Shown here piece by piece: positions 34,891-44,059 of a stretch of 64,000 bases of DNA (positions are counted from its first letter, which is position 1; each line of letters starts with the position of its first letter). The notes below the pieces were generated by a model that saw only the letters and a program-made list of their open reading frames with translations, was not told the origin of the DNA and did no database searches. The DNA is from an uncultured Allomuricauda sp. (lineage in GTDB: Bacteria; Bacteroidota; Bacteroidia; Flavobacteriales; Flavobacteriaceae), in NCBI RefSeq assembly GCF_947499695.1, contig NZ_CANMPQ010000002.1, positions 992,001 to 1,056,000 on the forward strand. The letters are read 5' to 3'. Both the position numbers and the translations under genes were made by a program.

Positions 34891-35691
34891 ATGAAGAACA
34901 AAACCATCTATACAATTCTCCTATTAGTATGTGTTGTCGGTTTTTGGATATTTGAGAACTTTTATACGCCTGATACCTATTCCAAACCAGAAGTAGATGC
35001 GGTGACCACATCTTTCAATGAGGATTTTTTGCCAAGCTCTTCTACAAATGATATAGTCAAGCATCAGCACTTTATGCTGTCATATAGTGAGCCACATGAG
35101 CAAGCTGAATGGGTAGCGTACAAATTAAGCAAGTCGCATTTGACCTATGACGATAGGAAAAGACCGTATTTTATAGAAGATCCTAAGATACGCACCAAAT
35201 CTGCCGATTGGAGAAATTACAAAGGATCAGGTTATGACAGAGGACATTTATGTCCAGCGGGGGATCGACGTTTTTCAGAACAGGCTTACAATGAAACTTT
35301 TTATACCAGTAACATAGTTCCACAGGATAAACATTTTAATGCTGGTATCTGGAATAGATTAGAACAAAAGGTGCGGTATTGGTGCAAAAAGTATGGCGAT
35401 TTGTCAATTATTACCGGAGGGGTATTAGCAAATGGATTGGAAGAAATCGGGGAGGAAGATGTAGATGTTCCCAACGCATTTTACAAAATTGTGTATCGAA
35501 AGGATGGGAATTCAGTTAAGGTGCTTTGTTTTTTAATTCCACATAAGGAGAGTTCAGCTCCGCTCAAGAGTTTTTTGGTGCCCATAGACGAATTGGAAGA
35601 AATGACCTCTATCAACTTTTTTGAGAAGCAGTCCATGGATTGGCAGAAAAAAGTTGAAGAAAAAGTTGACGCTTCAAACTGGACTTTCTAA
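34891..35691 (+). CDS. DNA/RNA non-specific endonuclease (NucA/EndoG family), membrane-anchored
   Basis: A 266-aa beta-beta-alpha-metal nuclease. The N-terminal hydrophobic segment TIYTILLLVCVVGFWIFENFY is a signal anchor or uncleaved signal. The active site reads YDRGHLCPAGDRR with Asp116-Arg-Gly-His119 (His119 as general base), and QDKHFNAGIWNRLEQ supplies the metal-binding Asn. Such enzymes cut double- and single-stranded DNA and RNA outside the cytoplasm, for nutrition or defence against extracellular DNA. The 3' end overlaps the convergent rodA stop by 4 bases. The gene has its own terminator-bounded upstream region, so it is a single-gene unit. Confidence 0.93.
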   Translation: MKNKTIYTILLLVCVVGFWIFENFYTPDTYSKPEVDAVTTSFNEDFLPSSSTNDIVKHQHFMLSYSEPHEQAEWVAYKLSKSHLTYDDRKRPYFIEDPKIRTKSADWRNYKGSGYDRGHLCPAGDRRFSEQAYNETFYTSNIVPQDKHFNAGIWNRLEQKVRYWCKKYGDLSIITGGVLANGLEEIGEEDVDVPNAFYKIVYRKDGNSVKVLCFLIPHKESSAPLKSFLVPIDELEEMTSINFFEKQSMDWQKKVEEKVDASNWTF

Positions 35692-36971
35692 ATCCCGTCT
35701 TTAAGTCGGTTTGAATCCAACTTCAGAAAAATAAAAAGAAGCATTGTAAAGAAAATCAACCCGGAGCCTCCGTAACTGAAAAAAGGCAAGGGAATCCCAA
35801 TGGTCGGTAATAGTCCGATTACCATTCCAATATTGACAAAGTAGTGAATGAACAAAATGGAAATAACCCCATAACCATACATTCTACTAAAATCGTTTTT
35901 CTGCCGCTCTGCTATAAAAATCAACCTAAGGAATAAGATGGAGAACAGCAAAATAACTGCTGTTGTTCCGGCAAACCCCCATTCTTCTCCGACAGAACTG
36001 AAAATATAATCGGTATGTTGCTCCGGAACAAAATCTCCCTTGGTTCGTGTACCCTCCAAAAAACCTTTTCCAAAAAAACCGCCAGATTCAATGGCTTTTT
36101 CAGATTGATACGTGTTATAACCAATGGTTTTTCTGATTTCTTCAAGTTTTCCTTCGTCCTTTTCCAAACTCAACCAAAGGGCGAAACGATCTCGGTGACG
36201 CTGCTCAAAGACATTTTCAAAAACAAACCCTACGGATAATGAAAACAGAATGGAAACAATAAGAACCAGAGCAAATGGTAGAATAGGAATCTTTGTAGTG
36301 GCTCTTTTAAAGGTAAAAATCAAAACCGTCAAGATTCCAAGTCCAATTCCTACCCAAACTGTTCCGAACATTAAGGTTGTCGCAAAGAGTACAACTGCAA
36401 TTACCAATATCCCTAAATAGTATAAGGGGAAGCCTTCTCTGAACAACACAAAAAACAGGGAAAAGTAAATCAATGAACTTCCTGGATCTGGTTGCGGCAG
36501 AATCAATAAGGCCGGTAAGAGTATTATGATCAGTGCATAAAGTTGATGCTTGCGGGTTTTAATATCTGTTTGTATATCACTCAGATATTTGGCCAGTGCT
36601 AGGGCGGTTGCAACTTTGGCCAGCTCTGAAGGCTGTAAATTGAAAAAGCCCAAATCGTACCAAGAAGTTGCACCGGCTATCGTCTTTCCGAAAACAAACA
36701 ACCCAAGCAATAACAACATGGCTATGATATAGAAGATGGAAGCAAAACGCTCAAAAAAATTGGTTTCTATAAAAAGAACAAAGATGATCCCTGCGAATGC
36801 CAGTCCAATGAAAAAAAGTTGTTTCCCGTAGAGTGTAGAGAAATCAAAAATTGAGGTACTGGCCTCTGTCATGGTGGTGGAGTAAATATTGACCCATCCA
36901 ATAAAAACCAAAAAGGCATATATAAAAACGGTTAACCAGTCAATCCGCCCAAAAATACCCCTACCAGACAT
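35688..36971 (-). CDS. rodA: Rod shape-determining protein RodA (SEDS glycosyltransferase)
   Basis: SEDS-family peptidoglycan polymerase of 427 aa with about ten membrane helices. Family motifs include FGKTIAGATSWYDLGFFNLQPSELAKVATALALAKYLS, LPQPDPGSSLIYFSLFFVLFREG and the C-terminal GLLPTIGIPLPFFSYGGSGLIFFTMLLFIFLKL. It builds side-wall glycan strands together with PBP2. Its start overlaps the end of mrdA by 11 bases, and it is the last gene of the mre operon. A somewhat long periplasmic loop (about residues 245-300, RHRDRFALWLSLEKDEGKLEEI and so on) is typical of Bacteroidota RodA. Confidence 0.95.
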   Translation of the reverse strand: MSGRGIFGRIDWLTVFIYAFLVFIGWVNIYSTTMTEASTSIFDFSTLYGKQLFFIGLAFAGIIFVLFIETNFFERFASIFYIIAMLLLLGLFVFGKTIAGATSWYDLGFFNLQPSELAKVATALALAKYLSDIQTDIKTRKHQLYALIIILLPALLILPQPDPGSSLIYFSLFFVLFREGFPLYYLGILVIAVVLFATTLMFGTVWVGIGLGILTVLIFTFKRATTKIPILPFALVLIVSILFSLSVGFVFENVFEQRHRDRFALWLSLEKDEGKLEEIRKTIGYNTYQSEKAIESGGFFGKGFLEGTRTKGDFVPEQHTDYIFSSVGEEWGFAGTTAVILLFSILFLRLIFIAERQKNDFSRMYGYGVISILFIHYFVNIGMVIGLLPTIGIPLPFFSYGGSGLIFFTMLLFIFLKLDSNRLKDGI

Positions 36972-38829
36972 ACTCGTTTATCTTGAAAGGTTCGCCGCTG
37001 TAGGGTTTGGCATATTCATGTTCCAAGGTCTTTTCAAGCATTCGTTTTTCCAAATCTTTTCTTGTGATATCCCCTTTTATATATTTTTCAATCAACAATG
37101 AGGCTATATGGCCCGCATAGCGGGAGCCGTAATAACCATTTTCAATATAGACGGCTATAGCAATTTTGGGATTATCAACAGGTGCAAAAGCCACAAAAAC
37201 AGAGTGGTCGGTTAATTGCATGCGTTCTCCATTCACTCGAGTAAAGTTTTCTACTGTCCCGGTTTTTCCTGCTATTTCAATTCCTGGAATCTGCACCCAT
37301 CGAGCCGTTCCATATTTATAAACATTAGCCATGCCTTCTATAACCGGCTCAAAAAATTCACGGTCGATGGTTGTATAATGAGGTTCGGTATATCTTGGGT
37401 CAATAGCGCCCATATTTCCTACCGTTTTGAGAACATGTGGGGTGTAATAGTATCCCCTGTTACCAATTGCAGCTGCCATATTAGCTAGCTGTAATGGAGT
37501 GGCAGCAACTTCTCCTTGTCCAATGGAATTTGAAATAATGGTTGAAGAAGCCCAACTTCCATCGCCATACCATTTATCGTAAAAAGCTTTTCCGGGAATT
37601 CTTCCTGGTCTTCCAGTGGGGATGTCCGTACCTAAATAACCTCCGAGACCAAAACTTTTCATATGTTTTTCCCACATATCCATACCCTCATCGGTTGTGG
37701 GGTATTTTTCAAATATCTTTCTAAAGGTTCCAGCAAAATAAGCGTTACAAGATTGATAGATTCCTGAATTCATATTGCGGACTCCACCTCCGCAGTGGCA
37801 ACCTTTCTTCTGATTACCCACATAAAAACCATTGTAACACCTAAACTTTGTTTTTTGGTCAATTACTCCTTCTTGCAGCGCAACTAAAGCATTCAAAGTT
37901 TTAAAAGGGGATCCAGGTGAGGGCTCAGCTGATATTGAACGATCAAACAGAGGTTGGGCGATGGTGTCATAATGCAACTTGGTATAGTTTCTGGACCTCT
38001 CGCGACCTACCAAAAGTGCAGGGTTATAGGTTGGACCTGATATCATGGCCAGTATCTCCCCAGACTTAGGTTCAATGGCAACAATGCCACCTCTTTTTCC
38101 ATGCATCAATCGTTCCCCATATTCTTGCAGGGTTTTATCCAAAGTAATATGGATTTCTTTTCCCTGTTCGGGAAGAGTATCCAATTTTCCTCCTTTGTAA
38201 GGACCAATATCCCTATTAAATCTATCTTTTTGAATATGTTTTACGCCTTTTCGACCTCTCAGGAGTTCTTCATATTGTTCTTCAACTCCTTTTCTGCCTT
38301 TGAGTTCTCCAGCAACATAATATAGATTGTTTTTCAGCTCCCATTCATTTACTTCACTAATGAAACCCAAGACATTTGCTGCGCTATTTGTGGTATAATA
38401 ACGTAAAGACCTTTTTTGGATATAGAAGCCTTCAAAATGCCTCATTTTTTCTTGAAGTCGGGCATAATCTTCTTTCGATAATTGCGGCACCAAAACAGAG
38501 GGAAGTCTAGGGGAATAAACCCTAGCCTTTTTCATTTTTTTGATGAATTGGTCTTTATCAATTTTTAAAAGATTACAGAATTCAAGGGTATCTAAAGGTT
38601 TTACCTCACGAGGAATGACCATGACGTCATAGGCAGGTTGGTTTCCAACCATTAACTCCCCATTTCGGTCATAGATATAACCGCGCTCCGGATAGTCATA
38701 AATCTTTTTAATTGCTGGATCTTCCAGCACTTGATCTGGAGAAAATCGAAAAAGCTGCAAATATGAAAGCCTCCCTATAAAAGTGAATCCAATGATAACA
38801 ACAATGGAAGAAAGTAGCAGTTTTTTCAT
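36961..38829 (-). CDS. mrdA: Penicillin-binding protein 2 (elongasome transpeptidase)
   Basis: Class B PBP of 622 aa; the ATG at 38829 is preferred to a TTG two codons upstream. One N-terminal membrane helix (LLLSSIVVIIGFTFIGRL), a dimerisation/pedestal region with YDYPERGYIYDRNGELMVGNQPAYDVMVIP, then the transpeptidase domain: SPFK with nucleophile Ser307, SNS as the SxN motif and AGKTGTVENF as the KTG motif. It cross-links new side-wall peptidoglycan with RodA. A cysteine-bearing insert YNGFYVGNQKKGCHCGGGVRNMNSG follows the active-site helix, as in many Bacteroidota PBP2s. It overlaps rodA by 11 bases. Confidence 0.95.
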   Translation of the reverse strand: MKKLLLSSIVVIIGFTFIGRLSYLQLFRFSPDQVLEDPAIKKIYDYPERGYIYDRNGELMVGNQPAYDVMVIPREVKPLDTLEFCNLLKIDKDQFIKKMKKARVYSPRLPSVLVPQLSKEDYARLQEKMRHFEGFYIQKRSLRYYTTNSAANVLGFISEVNEWELKNNLYYVAGELKGRKGVEEQYEELLRGRKGVKHIQKDRFNRDIGPYKGGKLDTLPEQGKEIHITLDKTLQEYGERLMHGKRGGIVAIEPKSGEILAMISGPTYNPALLVGRERSRNYTKLHYDTIAQPLFDRSISAEPSPGSPFKTLNALVALQEGVIDQKTKFRCYNGFYVGNQKKGCHCGGGVRNMNSGIYQSCNAYFAGTFRKIFEKYPTTDEGMDMWEKHMKSFGLGGYLGTDIPTGRPGRIPGKAFYDKWYGDGSWASSTIISNSIGQGEVAATPLQLANMAAAIGNRGYYYTPHVLKTVGNMGAIDPRYTEPHYTTIDREFFEPVIEGMANVYKYGTARWVQIPGIEIAGKTGTVENFTRVNGERMQLTDHSVFVAFAPVDNPKIAIAVYIENGYYGSRYAGHIASLLIEKYIKGDITRKDLEKRMLEKTLEHEYAKPYSGEPFKINEYVW

Positions 38830-38886
38830 GGACAATTATATTTTGTTCGTTTGGGTCATATATATTTCAACGAAACAACAGCCTAT

Positions 38887-39393
38887 TTATTCGCTTTTAG
38901 GACTAAAAAGTGAACTAAAAAGCGTACACAATATCAAAGTTACTATACCTGTGGTTAATACCTTTTTTAAAATTAATAGGATATGTGATAAACTCAAAAC
39001 TTCCAACGAAAAGAAAACTATTTGATGAACCAATATCAAAAGTGCTAAAAAGGTGATTCGTTGAACTTTGGTCGTGTTCTTGAAACTAAAATTTTGGAAC
39101 TCGTAATTTACCCCAAAGCAAAACCGCATAATTACAGGTCTTACGTAAGCAACGGTTAGGGCCGCAACAGAGTGGATTGCAAGGGTATCTGAAAAGATGT
39201 CTATGATAAATCCTAGAAAAAAAGAGGTTATCATAAATACTGCGCGGTTACTTTTTAGAGGATACCAATAGAAGAAAATTACATACACCAAAGGGTTGAT
39301 GAACCCCATAAAATTTAGGGTGTTGAAAATCAATACTTGGGTAAGCACAAGCAAGGCAAAACGAAGTGTATTTAAGAAAATCGTGTTATTCAT
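38887..39393 (-). CDS. mreD: Rod shape-determining protein MreD
   Basis: Inner-membrane protein of 168 aa with five or six hydrophobic helices: FALLVLTQVLIFNTLNF, PLVYVIFFYWYPL, FMITSFFLGFIIDIFSD, AALTVAYVRPVIMRF and two near the C-terminus. FLGFIIDIFSDTLAIHSVAA is the conserved MreD-type segment. It links MreC to the RodA-PBP2 pair. Its start overlaps the mreC end by 8 bases. Identification rests on length, topology and position in the mre operon, since MreD sequence is poorly conserved. Confidence 0.9.
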   Translation of the reverse strand: MNNTIFLNTLRFALLVLTQVLIFNTLNFMGFINPLVYVIFFYWYPLKSNRAVFMITSFFLGFIIDIFSDTLAIHSVAALTVAYVRPVIMRFCFGVNYEFQNFSFKNTTKVQRITFLALLILVHQIVFFSLEVLSLSHILLILKKVLTTGIVTLILCTLFSSLFSPKSE

Positions 39394-40201
39394 CCTCAGT
39401 GAGTGCTTCCAGTTCTTTAATTTCCTCTCTGCTTTTGTCGTTGATTAGATATACATTTTTGATGTTGGCCATATCGTTGAACAGCGCCACATCAATATTG
39501 TAAAAACTCTTGGAGGTATTAAGGTCATATTTTTTAATTACTCCGATAGGTATGTTTCCTGGGAAGATACTTGACATTCCTCCTGTTACAATGGTATCTC
39601 CTACCACCAAAGGCACCAATCGGGGTATGTCTATCAATTGCGCAACAGAATAGTCCTCCGCATTCCATTCCAGAGAGCCAAAATACTCGGAGTTTTTAAT
39701 TTTTGCGTTTATGCTTGACTTTGTATTCAAAACGCTTTGGACGGTGGCAAAATTTGAAGAAACATTTTCCACAATACCCAAAATACCTTCTGTGGTGATT
39801 ACACCCATATCTTGGGTCACCCCTTGATTTCTGCCCTTGTCAATAGTGAGATAGTTTCTTGGAGAAGCAAAACTGTTTTTAATCAGATTTGCACTGATTA
39901 CCGCATAATTGATGCTTGTTGTATCAGCTTGTTGGGTAATTTCTTGTTCTGGATTGAAAAGCAACTTTCGCAAACGCTCGTTTTCTTGAACTAAACGCTC
40001 GTTTTCTTCCCTAAGACCAAAATAAGAAGAAATATTGGCTGATATTCCATAGATATTCCCGGTTAACCACTTAGAGGAATTGAAAAATTTGGACTGGTGA
40101 TAGGAGTGGGAGCGAATGGTCAAACTCAAAGAAATGACCAATAGAAAGCCATAGAGAAAAGCATTTCTATAACTTAAAATAAAATTGATGATGCGCTGCA
40201 T
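39386..40201 (-). CDS. mreC: Rod shape-determining protein MreC
   Basis: Bitopic protein of 271 aa: one N-terminal membrane helix (NAFLYGFLLVISLSLTI), a coiled coil near residues 55-80 (LREENERLVQENERLRKLLF), then the MreC beta-domain with YLTIDKGRNQGVTQDMGVITTEGILGIVENVSSNFATVQSVL and GDTIVTGGMSSIFPGNIPIGVI. It activates PBP2 in the elongasome. The gene lies 65 bases after mreB. The C-terminal acidic tail (REEIKELEALTEDE) is overlapped by the start of mreD. Confidence 0.95.
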   Translation of the reverse strand: MQRIINFILSYRNAFLYGFLLVISLSLTIRSHSYHQSKFFNSSKWLTGNIYGISANISSYFGLREENERLVQENERLRKLLFNPEQEITQQADTTSINYAVISANLIKNSFASPRNYLTIDKGRNQGVTQDMGVITTEGILGIVENVSSNFATVQSVLNTKSSINAKIKNSEYFGSLEWNAEDYSVAQLIDIPRLVPLVVGDTIVTGGMSSIFPGNIPIGVIKKYDLNTSKSFYNIDVALFNDMANIKNVYLINDKSREEIKELEALTEDE

Positions 40202-40266
40202 GCAATCGTATCATTAGGAAAGTCCGCAAACTTTCAAATGGCCCCAAAACGGTTTCGGTAACCGAA

Positions 40267-41295
40267 TTATTTTATCAATATACTTTTGTATCGCTCCAAA
40301 TTCTTAAGCGCAATACCCGTACCACGAACAACTGCCCTTAATGGATCTTCTGCGATATAAACTGGTAAATCTGTTTTTTGGGAAAGTCTTCTGTCAAGCC
40401 CCCTTAACATTGACCCTCCCCCAGCAAGATAAATTCCTGTGTTGTAAATATCTGCTGCAAGCTCTGGTGGAGTTTGGGAAAGCGTTTCCATTACAGCATC
40501 TTCAACCCTTAAAATACTCTTGTCGAGTGCTTTTGCAATCTCGCGATAAGAAACCTGAACTTGTTTCGGTTTCCCGGTCAAAAGATCCCTACCTTGGATT
40601 GATTTATCGTCCGGTGGAGACTTCAAGTCCTCAGTGGCTGAACCAATCTCTATTTTTATCGCTTCTGCCGTGCTCTCTCCAACATATAGGTTGTGCTGGG
40701 TACGCATGTAATAAATAATATCGTTGGTAAATACATCACCTGCAATTTTCACCGATTTATCACATACAATTCCTCCTAGGGCAATCACCGCAATTTCTGT
40801 TGTTCCACCCCCTATATCAACAATCATGTTTCCTTTGGGCTGCATAATATCCAAACCGATACCAATTGCAGCGGCCATAGGTTCATGAATCAAATAAACT
40901 TCTTTACCATTAACACGTTCTGCGGATTCACGTACCGCACGCATTTCAACTTCAGTAATCCCAGAGGGAATACAGATGACCATTCGTAATGCTGGTGGAA
41001 ACCATTTTTTCTTTAATGCCGGAATATTTTTGATGAACATATTGATCATCTTTTCCGAAGCATCAAAATCGGCAATTACACCATCCTTCAAAGGCCGGAT
41101 GGTCTTAATATTTTCGTGGGTTTTTCCCTGCATCATGTTGGCTTCCCTTCCTACTGCAATAATTTTCCCGGATATTCTATCTCGGGCCACAATGGATGGA
41201 CTGTCAACTACAACTTTATCTAAATGAATGATCAGGGTGTTTGCAGTACCAAGGTCAATGGCAATCTCCTCGGTCATGAAATCAAAAAATCCCAT
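40267..41295 (-). CDS. mreB: Rod shape-determining protein MreB (bacterial actin)
   Basis: Cytoskeletal actin homologue of 342 aa that guides side-wall synthesis. IDLGTANTLIIH is the phosphate-1 loop, MIVDIGGGTTEIAVIALGGIV the phosphate-2 loop, and IYLAGGGSMLRGLDRRLSQ the adenosine motif. HEPMAAAIGIGLDIMQP is the connect-1 region. MGFFDFMTEEIA at the N-terminus gives a weak amphipathic membrane-binding helix. It leads the mreC-mreD-mrdA-rodA genes and follows purH by 55 bases on the same strand, so it may share the purH promoter. Confidence 0.97.
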   Translation of the reverse strand: MGFFDFMTEEIAIDLGTANTLIIHLDKVVVDSPSIVARDRISGKIIAVGREANMMQGKTHENIKTIRPLKDGVIADFDASEKMINMFIKNIPALKKKWFPPALRMVICIPSGITEVEMRAVRESAERVNGKEVYLIHEPMAAAIGIGLDIMQPKGNMIVDIGGGTTEIAVIALGGIVCDKSVKIAGDVFTNDIIYYMRTQHNLYVGESTAEAIKIEIGSATEDLKSPPDDKSIQGRDLLTGKPKQVQVSYREIAKALDKSILRVEDAVMETLSQTPPELAADIYNTGIYLAGGGSMLRGLDRRLSQKTDLPVYIAEDPLRAVVRGTGIALKNLERYKSILIK

Positions 41296-41350
41296 AAAAA
41301 GCGTTGGTTTTTCGGATTAACGGTAAATTTTATCGGCTAATGTACTAAAA

Positions 41351-42883
41351 TTAATGTTTAAAATGTCGAGTCCCGGTCATTACCATTGCCAATCCATTTT
41401 TGTTGCAATAATCAATGCTCAATTGATCCTTTATGGAACCTCCGGGTTGAATCACACTTTTTATTCCTGCTTTATCCGCAATCTCAACACAATCGGGGAA
41501 TGGGAAGAAAGCATCACTGGCCATAACAGCGCCTTCCAACTCAAAATTGAAGGATTTTGCCTTATGAATTGCTTGGTTCAATGCATCAACTCTTGAGGTT
41601 TGACCTGTTCCGCTAGCGCAAAGTTGTTTGTTCTTGGCAAGTACGATAGTATTACTTTTTGTATGCTTACAAAGTTTAGAGGCAAATATTAAATCTTCGA
41701 TTTCCTCTGAAGATGGTTTTTTATCGGTGACGGATTGCAACTCTTCAGCGGTATCCGTTTTAAAATCCTTGTCTTGGACCAAAACACCATTCAAGCATGT
41801 TCTGACCAAAGTTTCCGGAAGCGCAACTTCATTTTGGATAAGGATGATACGGTTCTTTTTGCCTTTTAGAATTTCCAAAGCCTCATCGGAATAAGATGGA
41901 GCAATGACCACTTCGCAGAACAGTTTGTGTATTTCCCCCGCTGTAGGGGCATCGATTTCAACGTTGGAAATCAAAATTCCACCAAAAGCAGAAACTGGGT
42001 CTCCGGCCAAGGCATCCACATAAGCTTGGTGTATGGTTTTACGCTGGGCCAAGCCACAAGCATTGTTGTGCTTTAGAATGGCAAAAGTGGGGTCGTCATT
42101 CTTAAACTCGCCCATAAGATTTACAGCGGCATCAACATCTAAAAGGTTGTTGTATGAAAGCTCCTTACCGTGTAATTTGGTGAACATGGCTTCAAAATCA
42201 CCATAGAAATATCCTTTTTGATGTGGATTTTCACCATAGCGAAGCACTTTTCCATTTTGCTCACTGATTTTAAGCGCAGTTTCTTCACCATTTGCATTGA
42301 AATAATTGAAAATGGCCGAATCGTAATGCGAGGAAATATTAAAAGCTTTAGAGGCAAAACGCTTGCGATCTTCGATTGTGGTTGAGCCGTTTCCTTCGGA
42401 AATCACAGTAAGAAAGTCTTCGTAATCTTCCATTGATGAAACGCAAAGCACATCTTTGAAGTTTTTGGCTGCAGCTCGTATCAAAGAGATTCCACCAATA
42501 TCTATTTTTTCAATAATATCTTGTTCAGAGGCTCCACTTGCCACAGTTTTTTCAAAAGGATATAGATCCACAATAACGATGTCCAACTGCGGAATTTCAA
42601 ATTCTTCCATTTGGGCAACATCGCTATCATTGTCCTGACGGTTAAGAATTCCACCAAAAACCTTTGGGTGAAGTGTTTTTACCCGCCCTCCTAATATTGA
42701 AGGATAACTGGTAACTTCTTCAACGGGAACAACATTGATGCCTAAATCACGAATAAATTTCTCCGTGCCCCCGGTTGAGTATAGGGTTACACCAAGTTCA
42801 TCCAATTTCTTTACAATAGGTTCCAATCCGTCTTTGTGGAAAACGGAAATAAGTGCTGCGACTGCTTTTTTGGTGGTGCTCAT
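41351..42883 (-). CDS. purH: Bifunctional AICAR transformylase / IMP cyclohydrolase
   Basis: Catalyses the last two steps of purine synthesis, from AICAR plus 10-formyl-THF to FAICAR and then IMP. The 510-aa protein has the IMP cyclohydrolase (MGS-like) domain in residues 1-200 (ALISVFHKDGLEPIVKKL, LYSTGGTEKFIRDLG, GGRVKTLHPKVFGGIL) and the transformylase domain after that (LRYGENPHQKGYF, LSYNNLLDVDAA, AILKHNNACGLAQ with the catalytic Lys-His, and SDAFFPFPDCVEIADKAGI). Cytosolic and complete. It has a -7 promoter element 33 bases upstream and is followed by mreB. Confidence 0.97.
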   Translation of the reverse strand: MSTTKKAVAALISVFHKDGLEPIVKKLDELGVTLYSTGGTEKFIRDLGINVVPVEEVTSYPSILGGRVKTLHPKVFGGILNRQDNDSDVAQMEEFEIPQLDIVIVDLYPFEKTVASGASEQDIIEKIDIGGISLIRAAAKNFKDVLCVSSMEDYEDFLTVISEGNGSTTIEDRKRFASKAFNISSHYDSAIFNYFNANGEETALKISEQNGKVLRYGENPHQKGYFYGDFEAMFTKLHGKELSYNNLLDVDAAVNLMGEFKNDDPTFAILKHNNACGLAQRKTIHQAYVDALAGDPVSAFGGILISNVEIDAPTAGEIHKLFCEVVIAPSYSDEALEILKGKKNRIILIQNEVALPETLVRTCLNGVLVQDKDFKTDTAEELQSVTDKKPSSEEIEDLIFASKLCKHTKSNTIVLAKNKQLCASGTGQTSRVDALNQAIHKAKSFNFELEGAVMASDAFFPFPDCVEIADKAGIKSVIQPGGSIKDQLSIDYCNKNGLAMVMTGTRHFKH

Positions 42884-42915
42884 TTTGTGTCTTAAAAATC
42901 AATTTATTAAGCACA

Positions 42916-42923
42916 CAAAAGTA
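42916..42923 (-). promoter_or_regulatory. Candidate -7 promoter element for purH
   Basis: The minus strand reads TACTTTTG, an exact TAnnTTTG, ending 33 bases before the purH ATG. A -33 TTG at the standard distance is not seen. Confidence 0.42.
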
Positions 42924-42975
42924 ATTTTTTTGAACCTAAAAAATGAGTCGGGTTATCAACAATATGGCACTAGTT

Positions 42976-43428
42976 TTAAAGAATTTGTGATACTTCTTGG
43001 TTTACAAATTCCAAAAAACGTTCGTCCTCTTCTGTAAATGGGTCCGGGGTGTTGGAATCAATATCAATTTGACCGATGTTCTCACCATTTTTGAATAAGG
43101 GAACTACGATTTCGGACTTCACGGTAATGCTGCAGGCAATATAGTTATCCTGTGCGGCAACATCTGGTACCACAAAGTTTTCATTGCTTACGGCGACCTG
43201 TCCGCAGATACCTTTCCCAAAGGGGATAATAGTGTGGTCGGTGGGCTCACCAACATAAGGCCCCAATTTTAGCTCTTCTTTATCCCCATTTTTAAAATAA
43301 AAACCAACCCAATCATAATACTCCACAGAATCGCTAAGCAGTTTGCAAAGCTCGGTTAGACGATTTTCCACACTTTCCACGTTATTAGATAGTATGGTGG
43401 TTACCTTTGGTTTTAGAGATGTGAGCAT
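42976..43428 (-). CDS. GAF-domain protein, free methionine-(R)-sulfoxide reductase-like
   Basis: A 150-aa cytosolic GAF protein of the fRMsr (YebR) type: WVGFYFKNGDKEELKLGPYVG, GKGICGQVA, and ACSITVKSEIVVPLFKNGENIGQIDIDSN, ending TEEDERFLEFVNQEV. fRMsr reduces free methionine R-sulfoxide using cysteine chemistry. Cys75 and Cys99 match E. coli Cys94 and Cys118 (the catalytic one). The residue matching Cys84 (ten before Cys75) is His65, so one of the three family cysteines is missing. It may still reduce with the remaining pair, or be a related GAF sensor. It is a single gene on the minus strand with its own -7 element. Confidence 0.82.
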   Translation of the reverse strand: MLTSLKPKVTTILSNNVESVENRLTELCKLLSDSVEYYDWVGFYFKNGDKEELKLGPYVGEPTDHTIIPFGKGICGQVAVSNENFVVPDVAAQDNYIACSITVKSEIVVPLFKNGENIGQIDIDSNTPDPFTEEDERFLEFVNQEVSQIL

Positions 43429-43441
43429 TGAATTTTTTTTG

Positions 43442-43449
43442 CAAATGTA
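43442..43449 (-). promoter_or_regulatory. Candidate -7 promoter element for the GAF/fRMsr gene
   Basis: The minus strand reads TACATTTG, an exact TAnnTTTG, 14 bases before the ATG. No TTG is seen at the -33 distance. Confidence 0.38.
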
Positions 43450-43557
43450 TTTGAAAAGGACTTTTTAGTCTATGTGAAAAAGGAAAAATTACAATATTTA
43501 TAGCCTAAAGTTTCGTTAAGGAATCATCTTGAAATTAAGACAAATACAAATAAATTG

Positions 43558-43565
43558 TAATTTTG
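43558..43565 (+). promoter_or_regulatory. Candidate -7 promoter element for the metal operon
   Basis: TAATTTTG matches TAnnTTTG and ends only 4 bases before the GTG start at 43570, which would give a leaderless or nearly leaderless message. A TTG at 43529-43531 is 26 bases upstream, slightly too far. Confidence 0.33.
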
Positions 43566-43569
43566 TAGC

Positions 43570-43980
43570 GTGAAAGAGATTTTTCGCAATAGCGGTTCTA
43601 TCTTCTTGGCACTTATGGTGTTACTGTCTACGGTTTCGTGGACGGTGGATAAACATTTGTGCATGGGAAGAGTAATGGACGTTTCGTTCTTTGCCCATGC
43701 TGATGACTGTGGCATGGAAGAGGCAATGAAGGCAATGGGGACGGATGCTGGTGAAAACCACTGCTGTGATGATGAATCTTTCACGTTGAAAGGGCAAGAT
43801 GATTTAAAGCTTTCCTGGTACGATTTGGATTTAGAGCACCAAACCTTTTTGGTGGTCTTTACCCATTCTTATCTTGATTTGTTTGTGCCCGTTGAGGAAC
43901 TACCTGTTCCCCACGAAAAATATCCTCCTCCCATTTTGGTCAAGGACATACAAGTGCTGGACCAAGTCTTCTTGATTTGA
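43570..43980 (+). CDS. HYC_CC_PP family protein
   Basis: Exported protein of 136 aa starting with GTG. Its motifs name the family: a signal-like N-terminus ending WTVDKHLC (the HYC position, here HLC, Cys31), a central HCCDDE (Cys65-Cys66) and YPPPILVKD near the C-terminus. The family is small, cysteine-bearing and found almost only in Bacteroidota, often just before a TonB receptor and HMA-domain genes as here. The Cys, His and Met content (CMGRVMD, HADDCGMEE) suggests metal binding in the envelope; copper is a fair guess, not shown. A later Met (residue 16) would cut away half of the signal peptide, so GTG is preferred. Confidence 0.85.
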   Translation: MKEIFRNSGSIFLALMVLLSTVSWTVDKHLCMGRVMDVSFFAHADDCGMEEAMKAMGTDAGENHCCDDESFTLKGQDDLKLSWYDLDLEHQTFLVVFTHSYLDLFVPVEELPVPHEKYPPPILVKDIQVLDQVFLI

Positions 43981-44059
43981 TGTATTGAATTTTGATGATT
44001 TACCCGTTTCACGTGATTCGGGAACAGATTGTTATTTCAAAAATTATTCAATACATACA

